From positions 163,454,997-163,518,996 of the forward strand of contig NC_045429.1 in the NCBI RefSeq assembly GCF_902635505.1: a DNA stretch of 64,000 bases. The letters are read 5' to 3'. Shown here in pieces: positions 24,771 to 36,502 of this stretch. The notes beneath the pieces were generated by a model that saw nothing but the letters and a program-made list of their open reading frames with translations, was not told where the DNA came from and ran no database searches. Source of the stretch: Sarcophilus harrisii (lineage: Eukaryota > Chordata > Mammalia > Dasyuromorphia > Dasyuridae). The translations under genes and the position numbers were made by a program. Each line of letters starts with the position of its first letter. The stretch's first letter is position 1.

Positions 24771-25487
24771 TAATTGCATAAAAATAATGATAAAGTGCAC
24801 TGATACTTCTAAAAACATGTAAATTTGATTAGGTAGTTCTCTCGTTGATTAGGATATAAAGAAAGCCAAGGACTTTGAGGGCAGAAAACCATTGTGATTG
24901 TATGAATTCCTTTCACACAGAGAAAATTTGATTATTGGCTGCAGGAGAGATTGATCTCTCCCTTTCATTTCTTTAAAAAAATAAAAGAAAAAGATAAAAT
25001 AAACCACAAAATTATATAATCCAGAATAGAAATGAAAACATCAGTGTTACTGATTCAAATGAATACAATTGTTAACTACAGAACAGAAAATTATTCCAAT
25101 TTTTTACATGTGAAAAAAATTTTTAAATCTTTAAAAGGAAGAAAAGATAGAGATGTTCTTGGAAAAAAGCATGAGACAATATATGTGGCTTACCTATTAT
25201 AAGTAAAAGGATAATAGAGGGAAGGCTTTAGATAAGATTATAAAATATTGATTATACTTTTTGGTACAAGGGAAGAATAATGAACAAAAGCAAATGTCAA
25301 ATAAGAAAAGACAGGAGTGCAACTTTGAAGATAGCTTGAAGACAGGACTACTCACACGTAATTTGTCATGATAAAATTTTTTAAACACGAATCCTGAAAT
25401 TGGAATTTAGATTGAGTGAAAAAACATACTTTCATCTCATAATATTTCACCTGTTCCATTTTTAACTTTGTTCTTGAATCGAAAACC

Positions 25488-26531
25488 TTAATTTTTTTCA
25501 GAAAACAAATTTACTGTTGAAGAGTGACCTCTGAAGACTTTCCCAGTGACAATCCATTTGATTGCTCTTCGAAACCAAGGATAAAAGAAAGCATAAATCA
25601 GAGGATTCATGGCTGAGTTATAATAGGTAAACCAAATGAAAATTTCATACATATATGCTGGAGTGATGAACCCTACAAATGCATCAATTATTGAATCAAT
25701 AAAATATGGGAACCATGAAATCAGAAATGCAATCATTGCAATGCCCAAGGTTTTAGCTGCTTTTCTCTCCCTCTTGGACACTCTGGCTTTGTAACTCTCT
25801 GAGGATGACTCAGTTTGGTTGCTCATACTTTCAATCTTTCTAGCCTGTTGTTTAGCTACTAGAAAAATCTTACAATAAAGAATGACCATAACCAGAGTGG
25901 GAATAAAGAACAACAGAAAGTCTACCAGTACCCAGTCTTGATTCATAGCAATCTGACAACCTCCCACACAGGTGAGAGCACTTACTAATTCTTCTAGTCC
26001 ATCATCATTGGCACCTGTGTAAAAAAGTGAAAAACTAAATGTAATAGCAAGGAACCAAGAGAACAGGATGCAGATGGCTGAAATTGACAGAGTGAATTTG
26101 GTTGGATAGACAAGAGGGTCAGTCACAGCAATGTATCTATCAATGGAGATGAAGCACAAGTGAAAAATAGAACAATAACAAAATGAACCATCAAAAGATG
26201 AGTGAAATTTACAGTAACTCTCCCCAAAGTACCAACAACTCTCCACAGACCTCACCATGCTGAAGGGCATCACAGTGGCTCCCACCAAAAAGTCAGCACA
26301 AGCCAAGGAGGCAATGAGAAAATTGGCTGGAGAGTGCAGCTGTTTGAAGTGAAGAATTGAAATCATGACCAGAAGATTTCCCAAGACAGCCAGCACAATC
26401 CCAGAGCCAAGAGCCAGGTAGAGGATAACTCGGAGTCCAGGGGAGTAAGAGACTTTAATGCAAGACCCATTGATGTTCTCATAGCAGAGGTGTAAAGCTG
26501 AAGTTTGGGAACCATTGCTACTGCTTATCAT
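25488..26531 (-). CDS. Intact trace amine-associated receptor, TAAR6/8/9 clade (gene 1)
   Basis: A 347-residue class A GPCR in one uninterrupted exon, as usual for TAARs other than TAAR2 (family length about 340-350). The start is the first Met, in context AGAAGAATG, and lies at the same place in genes 2 and 3. Visible features: N-glycosylation sequons NGS at 6 and 21; N1.50 (N52) in GNLLVM; D2.50 (D80) in ACADFL; C3.25 (C107); amine-binding D3.32 (D114); DRY motif 131-133; W4.50 (W159); ECL2 cysteines C188 and C192; D5.43 (D204); P5.50 (P211); SWFPY in TM6; Y7.43; and the TAAR fingerprint [16 protein letters not shown] in TM7. By family knowledge it is a Gs/Golf-coupled amine receptor of olfactory sensory neurons. 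The body resembles TAAR9, but TAAR9 as I recall has Cys, not Asp, at 5.43; TAAR6 and TAAR8 have Asp. The exact orthologue is unsettled, so no symbol is given. Confidence 0.96.
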   Translation of the reverse strand: MISSSNGSQTSALHLCYENINGSCIKVSYSPGLRVILYLALGSGIVLAVLGNLLVMISILHFKQLHSPANFLIASLACADFLVGATVMPFSMVRSVESCWYFGESYCKFHSSFDGSFCYCSIFHLCFISIDRYIAVTDPLVYPTKFTLSISAICILFSWFLAITFSFSLFYTGANDDGLEELVSALTCVGGCQIAMNQDWVLVDFLLFFIPTLVMVILYCKIFLVAKQQARKIESMSNQTESSSESYKARVSKRERKAAKTLGIAMIAFLISWFPYFIDSIIDAFVGFITPAYMYEIFIWFTYYNSAMNPLIYAFFYPWFRRAIKWIVTGKVFRGHSSTVNLFSEKN

Positions 26532-27160
26532 TCTTCTCTTTCAATGTATCTTTGACTTTCTTAGTAATCACAGAAAAAAATTATTATTGATATTTTCAAT
26601 AATCCTAAAAAAAGATAAATGTATATATGTGCAAAGTTCAATACTATCTTTCATATATTATGGCCCATTTCACTGAGATAATATTTGTAAGACACTTAAC
26701 ACATTGCATGGCACAGTAGGCATTATATACATGTTTAATCCTTTCTCCCTCTCCTATAAACAATGAAGCCCTAATTCTCAGTCATACTCAGTATATATCC
26801 ATTTAATTCAGTAGGATGCTTCCCCTAATCTAAAAACTTCTAGGTAAATACCTTTGAATAAGTCTCCTAAGGATCAGCATCAAAACAGTCACTGCTTATC
26901 TACTTGGCAATATTTTCCTGTCATTCTCTGATTCTTTACCTCTGTCAAACTCCTCTGAAAAGTTCAGTGACATACTAAAGGATTTCTCACTTCAAGGGTC
27001 ACCTTTTATTTGTCCTTCTTAATGTTGTCAATTCTGAGTTAATGCCCAAAGTACTCCAACCTTTTGGGACCTCAACCAGAGAAGTGGCAGAAAACCTGTA
27101 AGATAACAATCCCTATGGCATTAGGTGTGAATTAGGGGAAGAAACTTTTTTTTCTAATAA
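26532..27160 (-). promoter_or_regulatory. Conserved 5' flank of TAAR gene 1 (equivalents at 43799-44410, 59758-60370 and 16087-16660)
   Basis: The region upstream of each TAAR start is recognisably conserved between paralogues. Near the start codon, on the minus strand, genes 1 and 2 share TTTCTGTGATTAC followed by AAGAAA, about 25-45 bp upstream of the ATG; gene 3 has a diverged version. A run ending in AG there could be a splice acceptor joining a non-coding 5' exon, or just part of a 5' UTR. I cannot identify a TATA box or a transcription start site with confidence. Conservation may simply reflect shared descent. Confidence 0.35.
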
Positions 27161-28104
27161 CCATTAGTAAGAAATTTATTCTTCTACACTACTGTTTACT
27201 CTCTTGGAACATAAATCTTCTATTTAATTTTGTCACATTTGCACATTTTCTATTTGTTTCTTGTTGTTCTATGTGTTTTGTTTGTGTTGTATGTTCTATG
27301 ATTTATCTATGTTCTATATTTTTTGATGGTTGAAATAATTCAGAATGTACTGCTATCTTGTGTGTGTTCATGTGTGTATTTATATATGTATACATATGAA
27401 GTGCAGGTATATACATACTGCTATACACATATAGCTGTATGTGTGCATGTTTGTGCATATAATTATGAAAGCTGAAAATTTAACTGTCTCTTAAGAGACT
27501 GCCTATATTTATATATACACATATATGAATATACGTGTATACACATATGTACCTATATTTCAAAGTTTCTCCTGCTCATTAAATGATTTCTAGTTTTTTT
27601 AGGTATTAGCTCACACTTTAGAGAGCTTATCTCCTTAATAACATTTTAGATATTTTTTCATTGCTAGCTGCTCCACAGATTGCAAATGTACTAGTAATTT
27701 TTTCTTTCATAATTCAAGTCTTTTTAGCTTTCATATGCCTAAATAGATTTTGGATTCATTGAAAGAATCTTAGAGAACTGTTGGTCATTTCCATATGATA
27801 ATAAAACATCAGAGAAGGATTTTATTGAAAACTCTGAATATATATTATATTTACATATATGGCATATATATACATATATTTCATCAATGTGAGAAACTTC
27901 CACTCAAGACATATCTTTATATAAAGTAAATTGGCAGCTACTATATAACTTGTAGTCTTAACAGAATTCCTGGGGGAAGAATTGGAGAAGATACTGAGAG
28001 GTTAAAAGACTTTTTTTCAGGAACCAGTATGTGGCAGAACTCAAGTCTTCATAATTGCAAAGCAAGCCTTCCTTTTACTATTCAATTCTGCCCATCCACA
28101 TATA

Positions 28105-28185
28105 ATTGTCACAAAAGTATTTGGGCAATTTTAAACTTTAATAGCTTAAGACAACACTAAGACTTTATTAGCTTAAAATTGCAAT
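28105..28185. mobile_element. Mariner-like DNA transposon remnant (palindromic)
   Basis: ACAAAAGTATTTGGGCAATT, then CTTTAATAGCTTAAG, answered by an inverted TTTATTAGCTTAAAATTGC, makes an imperfect palindrome typical of short non-autonomous mariner-type elements. Copies lie at equivalent places in unit B (45303-45390) and unit C (61355-61430). The assignment is by style; termini are degraded. Confidence 0.45.
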
Positions 28186-28554
28186 AAAACTATATATACA
28201 AATTATACATACACATGTCCATTTATACACACATAAAACATCTATATTGAATGTATGCATGCATATAATATGCACGTATAACTTGTACACATACACATAT
28301 TTATACATATACTTGTGTGCATTATATAGATAATAGCAGAATAAGATGTTAGAATTAAGTAATACCTTGAAATCCAAATCAACAGTTGACCTTGGTGAGT
28401 TTCTGTGTGGCATAAAGAATTCCAGAACTTGTCTATAAAATGTGAAACAAACTCTAATAATATTTCACAGTGCTGTCTGCCTTTAAATTGTATTCTCTCA
28501 TGATAGATCTATTCAATAACTGCAATTGGTTGAGGTTGGGGTGGATTGTACCTA

Positions 28555-29010
28555 TTTATTCTTATTTGTCCTTCATTTTTGAAGAGAATCAATGACATCA
28601 AGGGATGATGTCTTGATTCATGGGTGAATTGGATTAAATGAATCATATTTGCAGAGTCAGCAGCCTTTATTCTCTCTTTCAGAGTTATCCAAGTCCGGTG
28701 GCAGGACAAAAGTCAGACTGGCAATTACCTGGAATATATCTTGATGCCTTCAGTACCTACCAAACTCTAAGCACTCCACAGCACCTGCTTCACTTGCCTT
28801 CATATCCATTGGAACAAGTTGTTTTCATGCTCCCATTGCATAGGGCTGGGGAGTAAGTATGGGGAGTCTTTACATGCTTGAGGTGGACATACTAACTTAT
28901 CTAGGGGTTTGAGAACTATCAATAATCCTCAGTTTGATTAGTCTCTTTGCCAAGACAATTTCACCCAGATTTGGCTGCTGTGCATGCTACTGCTTCTTAG
29001 AACTACAGGT
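28555..29010 (-). repeat. Marsupial dispersed repeat, RTE-type, with unit-specific flank
   Basis: TTGTCCTTCATTTTTGAAGA followed by TCAATGACATCAAGG and TGATGTCTTGATTCATGG, then a pyrimidine-rich body. The matching block in unit C is 61820-62230, and a shortened one is in unit B at 45735. It is shared between units and therefore predates duplication. Confidence 0.55.
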
Positions 29011-29374
29011 GAGAATTGAGTGGCAGGTGGAAATCGAAGGTGCATGAGAAGCCCTGAAAAGGGCTTGTTCCAGACATTCTATTCTTGTGACACCCCATAT
29101 TGTACCTACCTGTCATTTCATCGCTGTGAGGAACTGATGGTATGGAAACTCCTTCCACTAATGACAGCTGATATCTCTTTTAGAATCCTTGCAAGCTGGC
29201 TGCAGACATTGAGCAGGCATGCAACTTGCCCTTTTTCAGAGAGGTGAGAGAATATCACAAGACCCCAAGTCAAGATTCTGACAAGACCAAACCTCTCTCT
29301 GTATTAATTATAAATAAGGAGATTGTGCTACTCTAGGTATGCAGTAACTTATTAGGAATAGGAAGATAGCCCCT

Positions 29375-29620
29375 GTTTGTGTGGATAAAATTCTGGGCCT
29401 GGAGTCAGGAAGATTAATTTTCCTGAATTCAAATCTGACCTCAGATATTTCCTAGCTATATGACTTTGGACAGGTCACTTAACCCTGTTTGCTTCAGTTC
29501 CTCACTTGTCAAATGAGCTGAAGAAATGAATGGCAAACCACTCCAGTATCTTTGCCAGGAAAGCTTCAAATGGAATTATAAAGAGTCAGATATGAGTGAA
29601 ATGCCTGTAACAATAAGTCC
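29375..29620 (+). repeat. tRNA-derived SINE, long-tail type
   Basis: TCTGGGCCTGGAGTCAGGAA, CACTTAACCCTGTTTGCTTC, AATGAGCTGAAGAAATGAAT and AACCACTCCAGTATCTTTGC: the marsupial SINE whose 3' part reads like GAGAAGGAAATGGCAAACC. Other copies are at 40595 and 51275 (minus) and 57395 and 63140 (plus). It abuts the right edge of unit A. Confidence 0.85.
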
Positions 29621-29929
29621 TGATTAAAATGAGCAAGTTTCTAACAAATACAGATCTTTCTCAGATTCACTAGAAGGAAAGTCAACTGTTCTTCATAGCT
29701 GTATCACTGTGGGTGCATCTAGAATGGCATAGCCCAAACTGACTGGGAAGTTAGGAGTGCCTCTGAGGATATAATATTGAATTATATCTCATTTTCCTTT
29801 GTTCTAATGCCCAGTAGAAGCATGAATTGTCCTGTTCAGCCTATTTTTATTTCAAATACCAAGCAATGACATTGGAGTGGTGTATCCAGGCTACTGGAGC
29901 CACTCTGGACTTTTAGTCAGACCTTTTCA

Positions 29930-30585
29930 GGTCCCTCCCAGCCTCGGCAATATTCTAACCCTTATCATCTCTTGCCTGGATCATTGTAATAGGCTCCAAA
30001 TTGCTCTTCCTGACTCAAGACTTTCCTTTCTCTAATTAATATTCCTTTTAGCTACTAAATTGATTTTCCTAAAGCACAGGGCTGACCATGTCATTTCCTA
30101 ATTGCCATTGCTTCTGAAGATAAATAGCAACACTGAGTTTGTATTTTAAATCCTATTTACAACCTGACTCCAAGTTACCTTTCAAGCATAATATTCTGTG
30201 GTTTAACCAAAAGAGCTAGTTTGTTGTTCTGTTACACTGTTTATTATATATCTCCTGTCTCTTTGCCTTTGCATTAGCTGTCCTCCATGCTTAAAGGCAA
30301 TCTTTCCTTACCTCTGTCTCTAAGAATGTCCTACTTTCCTTTCAAAGTTAAGTATCACTATCAACATAAAGATTTTCCTAATGGCCCTCAGCTGTGAAGA
30401 TTCTCCCCTCCAAATTACCTTGTAGTTATTTGTCATTTGCTTTTTTATGTGCATGTTGTGTCTCTTGAGATAATATAACCTTCCTGAGTGCAAAGACTCT
30501 TTCATTTCATCTTTGTATCAATGGTACATTGAATTATTACCTAGAAAGTGGTTTTTAATAAATCCTTGTGGGTTGATGACAATCT
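29930..30585 (-). mobile_element. L2-like LINE 3' end
   Basis: Reverse-strand phrases: a CTTGCCTGGATCATTGTAAT-type block, CCTAAAGCACAGGGCTGACC, TGTCATTTCCTAATTGCC, and the tail TTTTTAATAAATCCTTGTGG. It is the inverse orientation of the family at 3790-5545. Confidence 0.65.
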
Positions 30586-30589
30586 TAGT

Positions 30590-32290
30590 CTTTATCATCA
30601 TCATACTTCTAAAATCCTTTGGAAGGGGAAGGGGAAGATTATGGAATAGTATTGCTCAATTAAGACAGCAAAAAGCAGGGGAGGGAATAAATTTACAGAA
30701 AGTTTTACAAGTGGCTTAGCTTAGCCAGATCATTCTAAGAGTATTAACAAATGAACTGAGAAGGGTGCAAAAAAGAAACACAAGAAAAGAGATGTCAAGA
30801 TTTAGACAGGCTTCTAAGTGCAGAGCCACCATATTTGTCTTTTAACATCACAATCTTTGATTGGATTTTTTTTGATAAGGATATTTTAAAAAGGCAATTA
30901 AAGAAATGAAAGATGGGAAGAGCATTCAGATTAAACTAGCTATTAAGCCAGGAAATTATTGCTGGGTGACCATAATGTCTAGGGTTTGGAAGACTTAAAA
31001 TAAATCAGACCCCATTACTTAAAAATGAGATCCAGAAAAAATCAATAACTTCTGATTTTTTTTGGTTGGGTTTGTTTTCTTGGCATGATCAGTAGTATGA
31101 GGAAAAAACAAAAAGAAATGAAAAATAAATCCCTCTTTCCACATTATGCACTGTGAAGGGGAAATCGCCATTATGAAGGGGGGAAAAGAAAAAAATATCA
31201 GTGTATGAGGACAAAAGCTAGAAATCTCTCCATTCAGAAGGACCATATTTTAGATCTCAACAATCTGATTCATGTACATGTGAGATATTTTCAGTATATA
31301 GTGAATTTCCTTCTGCAAGGTGGTAATAATGAGCTGTAGCAGAACAATGAGTATCAGGACCACAGGAAAGATCATGACACTTCCTGGACTATCAACAATT
31401 TTTGATAATACAGAGGGATCTTAGCCACTTAGTACAGTGGCTAAGAAGAATTAGATTCTTGCATTTGGTCTGTCCAAGATAGCACTTGATACCAACACTT
31501 TCCCCATATAACTACTCACTCAGAATTCCCTCTCTAACCTACAAACACCAACCAGAGACCCTTGTCAGAAGAATAATACAAATATTTACCCACTTGGAGA
31601 TCTCTAAGGAAAAGCTGCCCCATTCTTTCATGGGAGCTAAATAAGAACTTTCCCACACAGTTGTCCAGAGATGGGTTTCTTCCAACTAAGTATAAATCAT
31701 TATAGTTATCTAGTAAAATTTCACTTTCCTCAATCTTCTCACAGGATTGCTCCTAGTTTACTCAAGCCCTTTTGGGGAAGAAGTTGTATAAATCATCCCC
31801 CAGAAAAGGAAATGGCCAAGCAGGACAGCCCTGAGCTATTTTTCTAAGTTGTATAGAGGTTGTGCAAGGACCTGGAGACCAAGGCAACCCTGCACTAGAG
31901 AAGAATAAGGAAAGAGTGGAGAAGGTGAGCTAGAACCGTGTCCAAAGAAGAGTCATTTTTAACGAGCAAGTTCTCCTAGAGAGTGGATCAGAGAATTCAC
32001 TGTACCAGAGATCTCTTCTTATAGTGTGATTGATTTGTAACAGACATGGCTTCTGGGAGAAGGTACTTGATATTATAAGTCAGGAGATAATGTGATGCAG
32101 CTGTTGATTAGGAAGTATATTCTGAATTGAGAGAGTCCCATTTTTTCTAGTGAAGGACTGGTTTAGTCACGAAGTGGATGCTTCTACTGACACATAAAAC
32201 TCACTTTGGCAGATACCTAGGGTTAAGTACTTTTATCTTTTTTACAAAAGAGATACAAGGGGAAAAGAAATCAACAAATGCAAGAAGATT
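30590..32290. other. No gene recognised
   Basis: Mixed AT-rich sequence. Short open frames lack recognisable domains. Nothing beyond possible very old LINE remnants is visible. Confidence 0.4.
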
Positions 32291-32294
32291 TGAT

Positions 32295-32515
32295 GGAAAA
32301 GAATTGATGATCATAATTATGAATGTGAATAAGATCAATTTGTCTATGAGAAGGAAAAGGAAAACAACTTACATAGAAATCAGAATCCAATATGTTGTTT
32401 GGAAGAAACATATTTGAAGCAGAAAGATTCATACAGAATTAAATTAATGAGTTAGAATAAAATTGTTTATGCTGCAGGTGAACTAAAAAAAAGTGTGAGG
32501 TAGTTATCTTTGATT
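32295..32515 (+). mobile_element. L1 ORF2 endonuclease fragment
   Basis: The stretch around GATCATAATTATGAATGTGA with following AATCCAATATGTTGTTTGGA and CATATTTGAAGCAGAAAG tracks the L1 endonuclease start as seen at 7165-7360 (LNVNG, NPxxCCL, ETHL). Only about 220 bp remain. A (CA)n/(TA)n tract follows at 32527-32600. Confidence 0.65.
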
Positions 32516-32559
32516 TTCATGATCTTCATGCGCGCACACACACACATACACACACACAA

Positions 32560-32596
<37 letters not shown>

Positions 32597-32649
32597 CATG
32601 TGCATCTATATTTATTCATGTGTACACAAGTCTACCTCTATCTCTCTAT

Positions 32650-33415
32650 CTGTCTTCACATGATTATTGTCCTTTGTTCTCAAAGAGGAACAACATTATA
32701 TCACTACATTAGAATCAAGTTACATTGTGTCCCAGTGTAGCTGATCAGATCAGTAAGAGCTCAGAATGCACTACCCAGGCTGGGTACAAATAGTCCATGT
32801 GAACATTTGGGGTGGATTATTTCAATTTTCACATCTCACATTTCTTTTGAACTAATTCATTCTGTTTTGCCCACAGTGCATAACACCTTTTCTGATAAGA
32901 GCACATTATGCTGAGATGTCCTGTGCCGATGTCTCCCATATTACCTAAGTAATTCAAATATTCTTAAAGGAGATTTTGAGTATCTTTGTATTACTTTCTC
33001 TGACCACCATGTGAGTGCTTGCCCTTTGTGAGTTCTCTCTAAAATAGTCTTTTTGTCAAGAATATGTTTGGTATTCAAATAACAGAGTCAATCCAACAGA
33101 ACTGTGTGTTCTCTATGGAAAAGTTAGAATTCTTGGCAGTTTAGTTCAAGAAAGGACTTGTGTCTGCTATCTAATTCTGCCAAGTGATCCCCAGAATCTT
33201 CCTTAAGATAATTCAAAAGACAGTAATTCAGTTTCCTGGACATGATGCTAGTATATTCTTCAGATTTCACAGGCAGACAAACATGTACTTTCTAGAAATA
33301 TATACATTAATAATGTGGTTAACGCATGCATTGCCAGAACCAGTTCAATGTTTGGGAGGGTCTAAAGAAAATATTGGACTCATGGTCTACAGAGTCATTG
33401 TGCTGACCTCATTGT
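32650..33415 (-). mobile_element. Non-L1 LINE 3' end with 5' inversion
   Basis: 32650-33283 is reverse-strand LINE sequence collinear with 53200-53755 (TTCTCAAAGAGGAAC, a GCTGATCAGATCAG run, CAGAATCTTCCTTAAGA). 33290-33415 carries the neighbouring upstream part of the same element on the plus strand, encoding roughly ACIARTSSMFGRV, matching 53770-53900 in reverse. This minus/plus arrangement is the signature of twin priming. Confidence 0.6.
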
Positions 33416-34154
33416 AAATCCAAAGATACCAAATGACAGAGCCCTTGTTATGAAAAGTTAAAAAGGATGAGTTTCTTCAAACTCTCTTCTATTCATTCTA
33501 ATATAAAGCAAATTAAATAGTCAGGTATAAAATTCAAGGTACTTTGTTTTTGTTGTAACTGAATACTGCAGTTGAAAATCAAAAGGAATTTCCATTCTGA
33601 CACCCTATCTTCCTATTCAGTCACTTATTTATAAAATGTTTATTTGTACCATGAGTCTTTATACCACAAGCATTTCAGGTAAGCCCAGACCTCTTCCCCT
33701 ATGTATTCACATTTGAACTATTCCTATTAACAAAGAAAAACGGTTAAGTAACAACACAGCCAAAACAATATTTCATTTAATATATCTAGATTCACTGGAT
33801 GCTAACATGAAGGATCCACTTCCAAAGAGGCATCAGAAAATGTCCAACATATCTAAACAAGATTTAGTTTTAATGTATCTTTGAGTTCATGCCATATAAT
33901 TTTCATATTATATGTGGAAAAAAGCCCTGAGACTCATAAAGGTTAAATTTTGTCATATAGGTATTAAGTTGGGCTTCTGGACATTTGAATTAATGTGTGA
34001 CATTTTAATGAAGGGAGAATGGAGTGAATGTTGTGCATATCAGTGTTATAGGAGGAGATAGACATGCTTCAGAATATGAAATAATGTATTACCAGGAAAT
34101 GTTGTAATTTGAGTACATGGCTATTAGCCAGATATCAGTGGCCCCAATAAAGTG

Positions 34155-34530
34155 CTTTTTTTAAAAAATATTTTTTAAAATTTATTTACAAAGCATATGT
34201 ATGAGTAATTTTTCCAGCACTGACCCTTGCAAAACCTTTTGTTCCAAATTTTCTCCACCTTCCCCCCACCTCCTCTCCTAGGTGGCAGGTAGTCCAATAT
34301 ATGTTACATATGTTGAAATACATGTTAACTCCAATATATATTTACATATTTATGCAGTTATCTTACTGTGCAAGGAAAATCAGACCAAGAAGCAAGGAAA
34401 AGAAAAACTGAGAAAGAAAACAAAATGCAAGCAAATAATAACAGAGTGAGAATGCTATGTTGTGTTCCATATTCTGTTCCCACGGTTCTCTCTCTAGGTA
34501 TAGATGGCTCTCTTCATCATTGAACAGGTG
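34155..34530 (-). mobile_element. 5'-truncated L1 3' end
   Basis: An A-tail seen as T-rich sequence near 34155-34185, then the L1 3' UTR phrases AACCTTTTGTTCCAAATTTT, TCCTAGGTGGCAGG, AATATATGTTACATATGTTG and CTCTCTCTAGGTATAGATGG. It is inserted into unit D between stretches matching unit C. Confidence 0.85.
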
Positions 34531-35634
34531 TAACCGGTGTAAATCCTCTCCTAATAAAATGCTTCAAAAAAAATCTTAACTCTTTATATTACTTCTGGCC
34601 AAAGAAAGTCAAGATGCGGGAAGGACTGGGGAGCAACATAATGATTGAATGGCCCAGAAAATAAGCATTTTGGATTTTCTTTTCATGAAAAAGAGATATA
34701 AGCTAAGCACTTTACCTCCAATAAAAATGCAGTGGACTTCTCCACATTAGTGTTATCAGCCAGGAAATCAACCCAACAGAGTAGAGTATAATCAATTTGA
34801 AAGGTAGAAACATTATTTTGGAAATGACTTCTTAGTAATCTGGAACTGCTCTCCAGATAGTGGAGCCATTAGAAAGCTGGATGTGAACCATGGAAGACTT
34901 GATTTCAAACCCTGCCTTAGACTCTGGATACCTCACTTAATCTCTCTGATTAACAAATCATAACACAAAGAGACTCATATCTTCTAACATGTCTGATCGA
35001 CATTGAAATACACAAAGCATGTTAAAACATATATTATTGTATGAATTCCTTTCACAAGAAGATAGTTTTATAACTGAATATAGATAAGATTGATAATACA
35101 CTTTCCTAAAAAAAAAAGAAAGAGAAAGAAAAAACAATTAAATACTATGATCCAGAATAGAGCTAAAAACTTTTAATTTTTAATTTTTAAAATTTGCTGA
35201 CTTTAAAAAATGTAATTGTTAACTACAGAATAGAAAATTATTCAGATTTATTATATGTGAAAAATTTAAAGGAACTTTTTTTAAAAAGAAGAAAAGATAT
35301 CAGAGATATTCTTAGAAGGAGAGGCAAAATAGGTGCATTATCTACTAAAAATGAAAGGTTAACAGGAGAAATCAAATAAGAGTATAAGATATTCATTAGA
35401 GGGAGAAAATTCCCTTTACCCACTATTCTAAGAGGAATAATAATAAAAGAAAACAACTTTGAAGACAGCTTGTAAACACTGTTCCCATATAATTTGGCAT
35501 GGAAAACAAATTTAATTAAACATGAGCCTGCGACTGGACTTGAATTAAATGGAGAGAGTATACTTTTATGTCATAATAATTTACCTATTCATTTTAAACT
35601 TTGTTCCATATTTTAAATTCTTCAATTTAAACCC

Positions 35635-35907
35635 TTAATTTGTTCAGAAAACAAATCTATTGTCGAAGAGAGACCTCTGAAGACTTCCTCACTGATAATC
35701 AGTTTAATTGCTCTTCAAAATCAATGGTAAAAGAAAGCATAAATCAGAAGGTTCATGGCTGAATTATAATAAGTAAACCAAGTTAAAATTTCATAAATAT
35801 ATACTGGGGTGATAAAGGCTACAAATAGATCAATTATTAAGTCAATAAAGTATGGGGACCATGAAATCAGAAATGCAATCACTGCAATGCCCAGAGTTTT
35901 ATCTGCT

Positions 35908-35940
<33 letters not shown>

Positions 35941-36502
35941 TTCTCTCTCTCTCATGCTCTAGCTTTGTAATCTTCTGTCTATTCATACTTTCAATCTTTC
36001 TAGCCTGTTGTTCAGCTACTAGAAAAATCTTACAATAAAGAATGACCATAACTAGAGTGGGAATAAAGAACAACAGAAAGTCTATCACATTACTCAGGTT
36101 TGATTCACAGCAAACTGACAATCTCCCACATAGGTGAGGGCACTTACTAATTTCTCCAGTCCATCATTATTGAAATCTATATATAGAATTGAAAAACTAA
36201 ATGAAATGGCAAGGAACCAGGAGAATGGGATACAGATTCCTGAAACTGACAGAGTGAATTTGGTTTGATAGATCAGAAGATCAGTGACAGCAATATATCT
36301 ATTAATAGAGATAAAGCACAAATAAAAAATGGAACAATAACACAATGATACATCAAAACTTGAGTGAAGTTTATAGTAACTTTCCCCAAAATACCAACAA
36401 ATTTCCATAGACCTCATCATGCTGAAGGGCATTACAGTGGCTCCCACTAAAAAGTCAGCACAAGCCAATGCAGCAGCTTGAAGTGAAGGATTGAAATCAT
36501 GA
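35635..36502 (-). pseudogene. TAAR pseudogene 2, lacking N-terminus and TM1
   Basis: A truncated copy of the same TAAR type. Similarity to the intact genes stops at about 36502, inside the end of TM1 (ATGATTTCAATCC on the minus strand), so the N-terminus and most of TM1 are gone. About 30 bp encoding SPANFLIAS between ICL1 and TM2 is also deleted. The long open piece runs from TM2 ([14 protein letters not shown]) to ECL2 (CQFAVNQ). D3.32 survives (SSFDVSLCY), but the disulphide cysteine C3.25 is Tyr (ESYYKLH) and D3.49 of DRY is Asn (INRYIAV). After a frame change near 36110 the TM5 piece [11 protein letters not shown] keeps D5.43. A CT/CTTT microsatellite (about 35911-35953) lies where the intact genes encode KRERKAAK. 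The C-terminal end is one base shorter than in gene 1, which removes the usual stop. The copy sits in duplication unit D. Confidence 0.94.

Larger units (their letters stand above)
22790..29370. repeat. Segmental duplication unit A (around TAAR gene 1)
   Basis: Non-coding sequence on both sides of gene 1 matches unit C (54900-62695) and partly units B and D in the same order. Examples: 23120-23270 pairs with 56038-56180; 23520-23580 with 56405-56465; 24840-24950 with 58060-58150; 26900-27150 with 44200-44400 and 60150-60360; 28105-28185 with 45303-45390 and 61355-61430; 29290-29370 with 46840-46940 and 62600-62695. The right edge ends at a SINE; the left edge is indistinct. Divergence is well above allelic level and has many indels, so the duplications are not recent. 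Confidence 0.8.
33418..36502. repeat. Segmental duplication unit D (around TAAR pseudogene 2)
   Basis: The left arm matches 54905-55320 and 55500-55830 of unit C, interrupted by an L1 3' end at about 34155-34530. The 34970-35640 stretch matches 24850-25487 and 58100-58704, shortened. Matching stops at 36502 inside the pseudogene, so the whole upstream arm present in units A, B and C is absent. This suggests the deletion that killed the gene also removed the arm. Confidence 0.75.
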
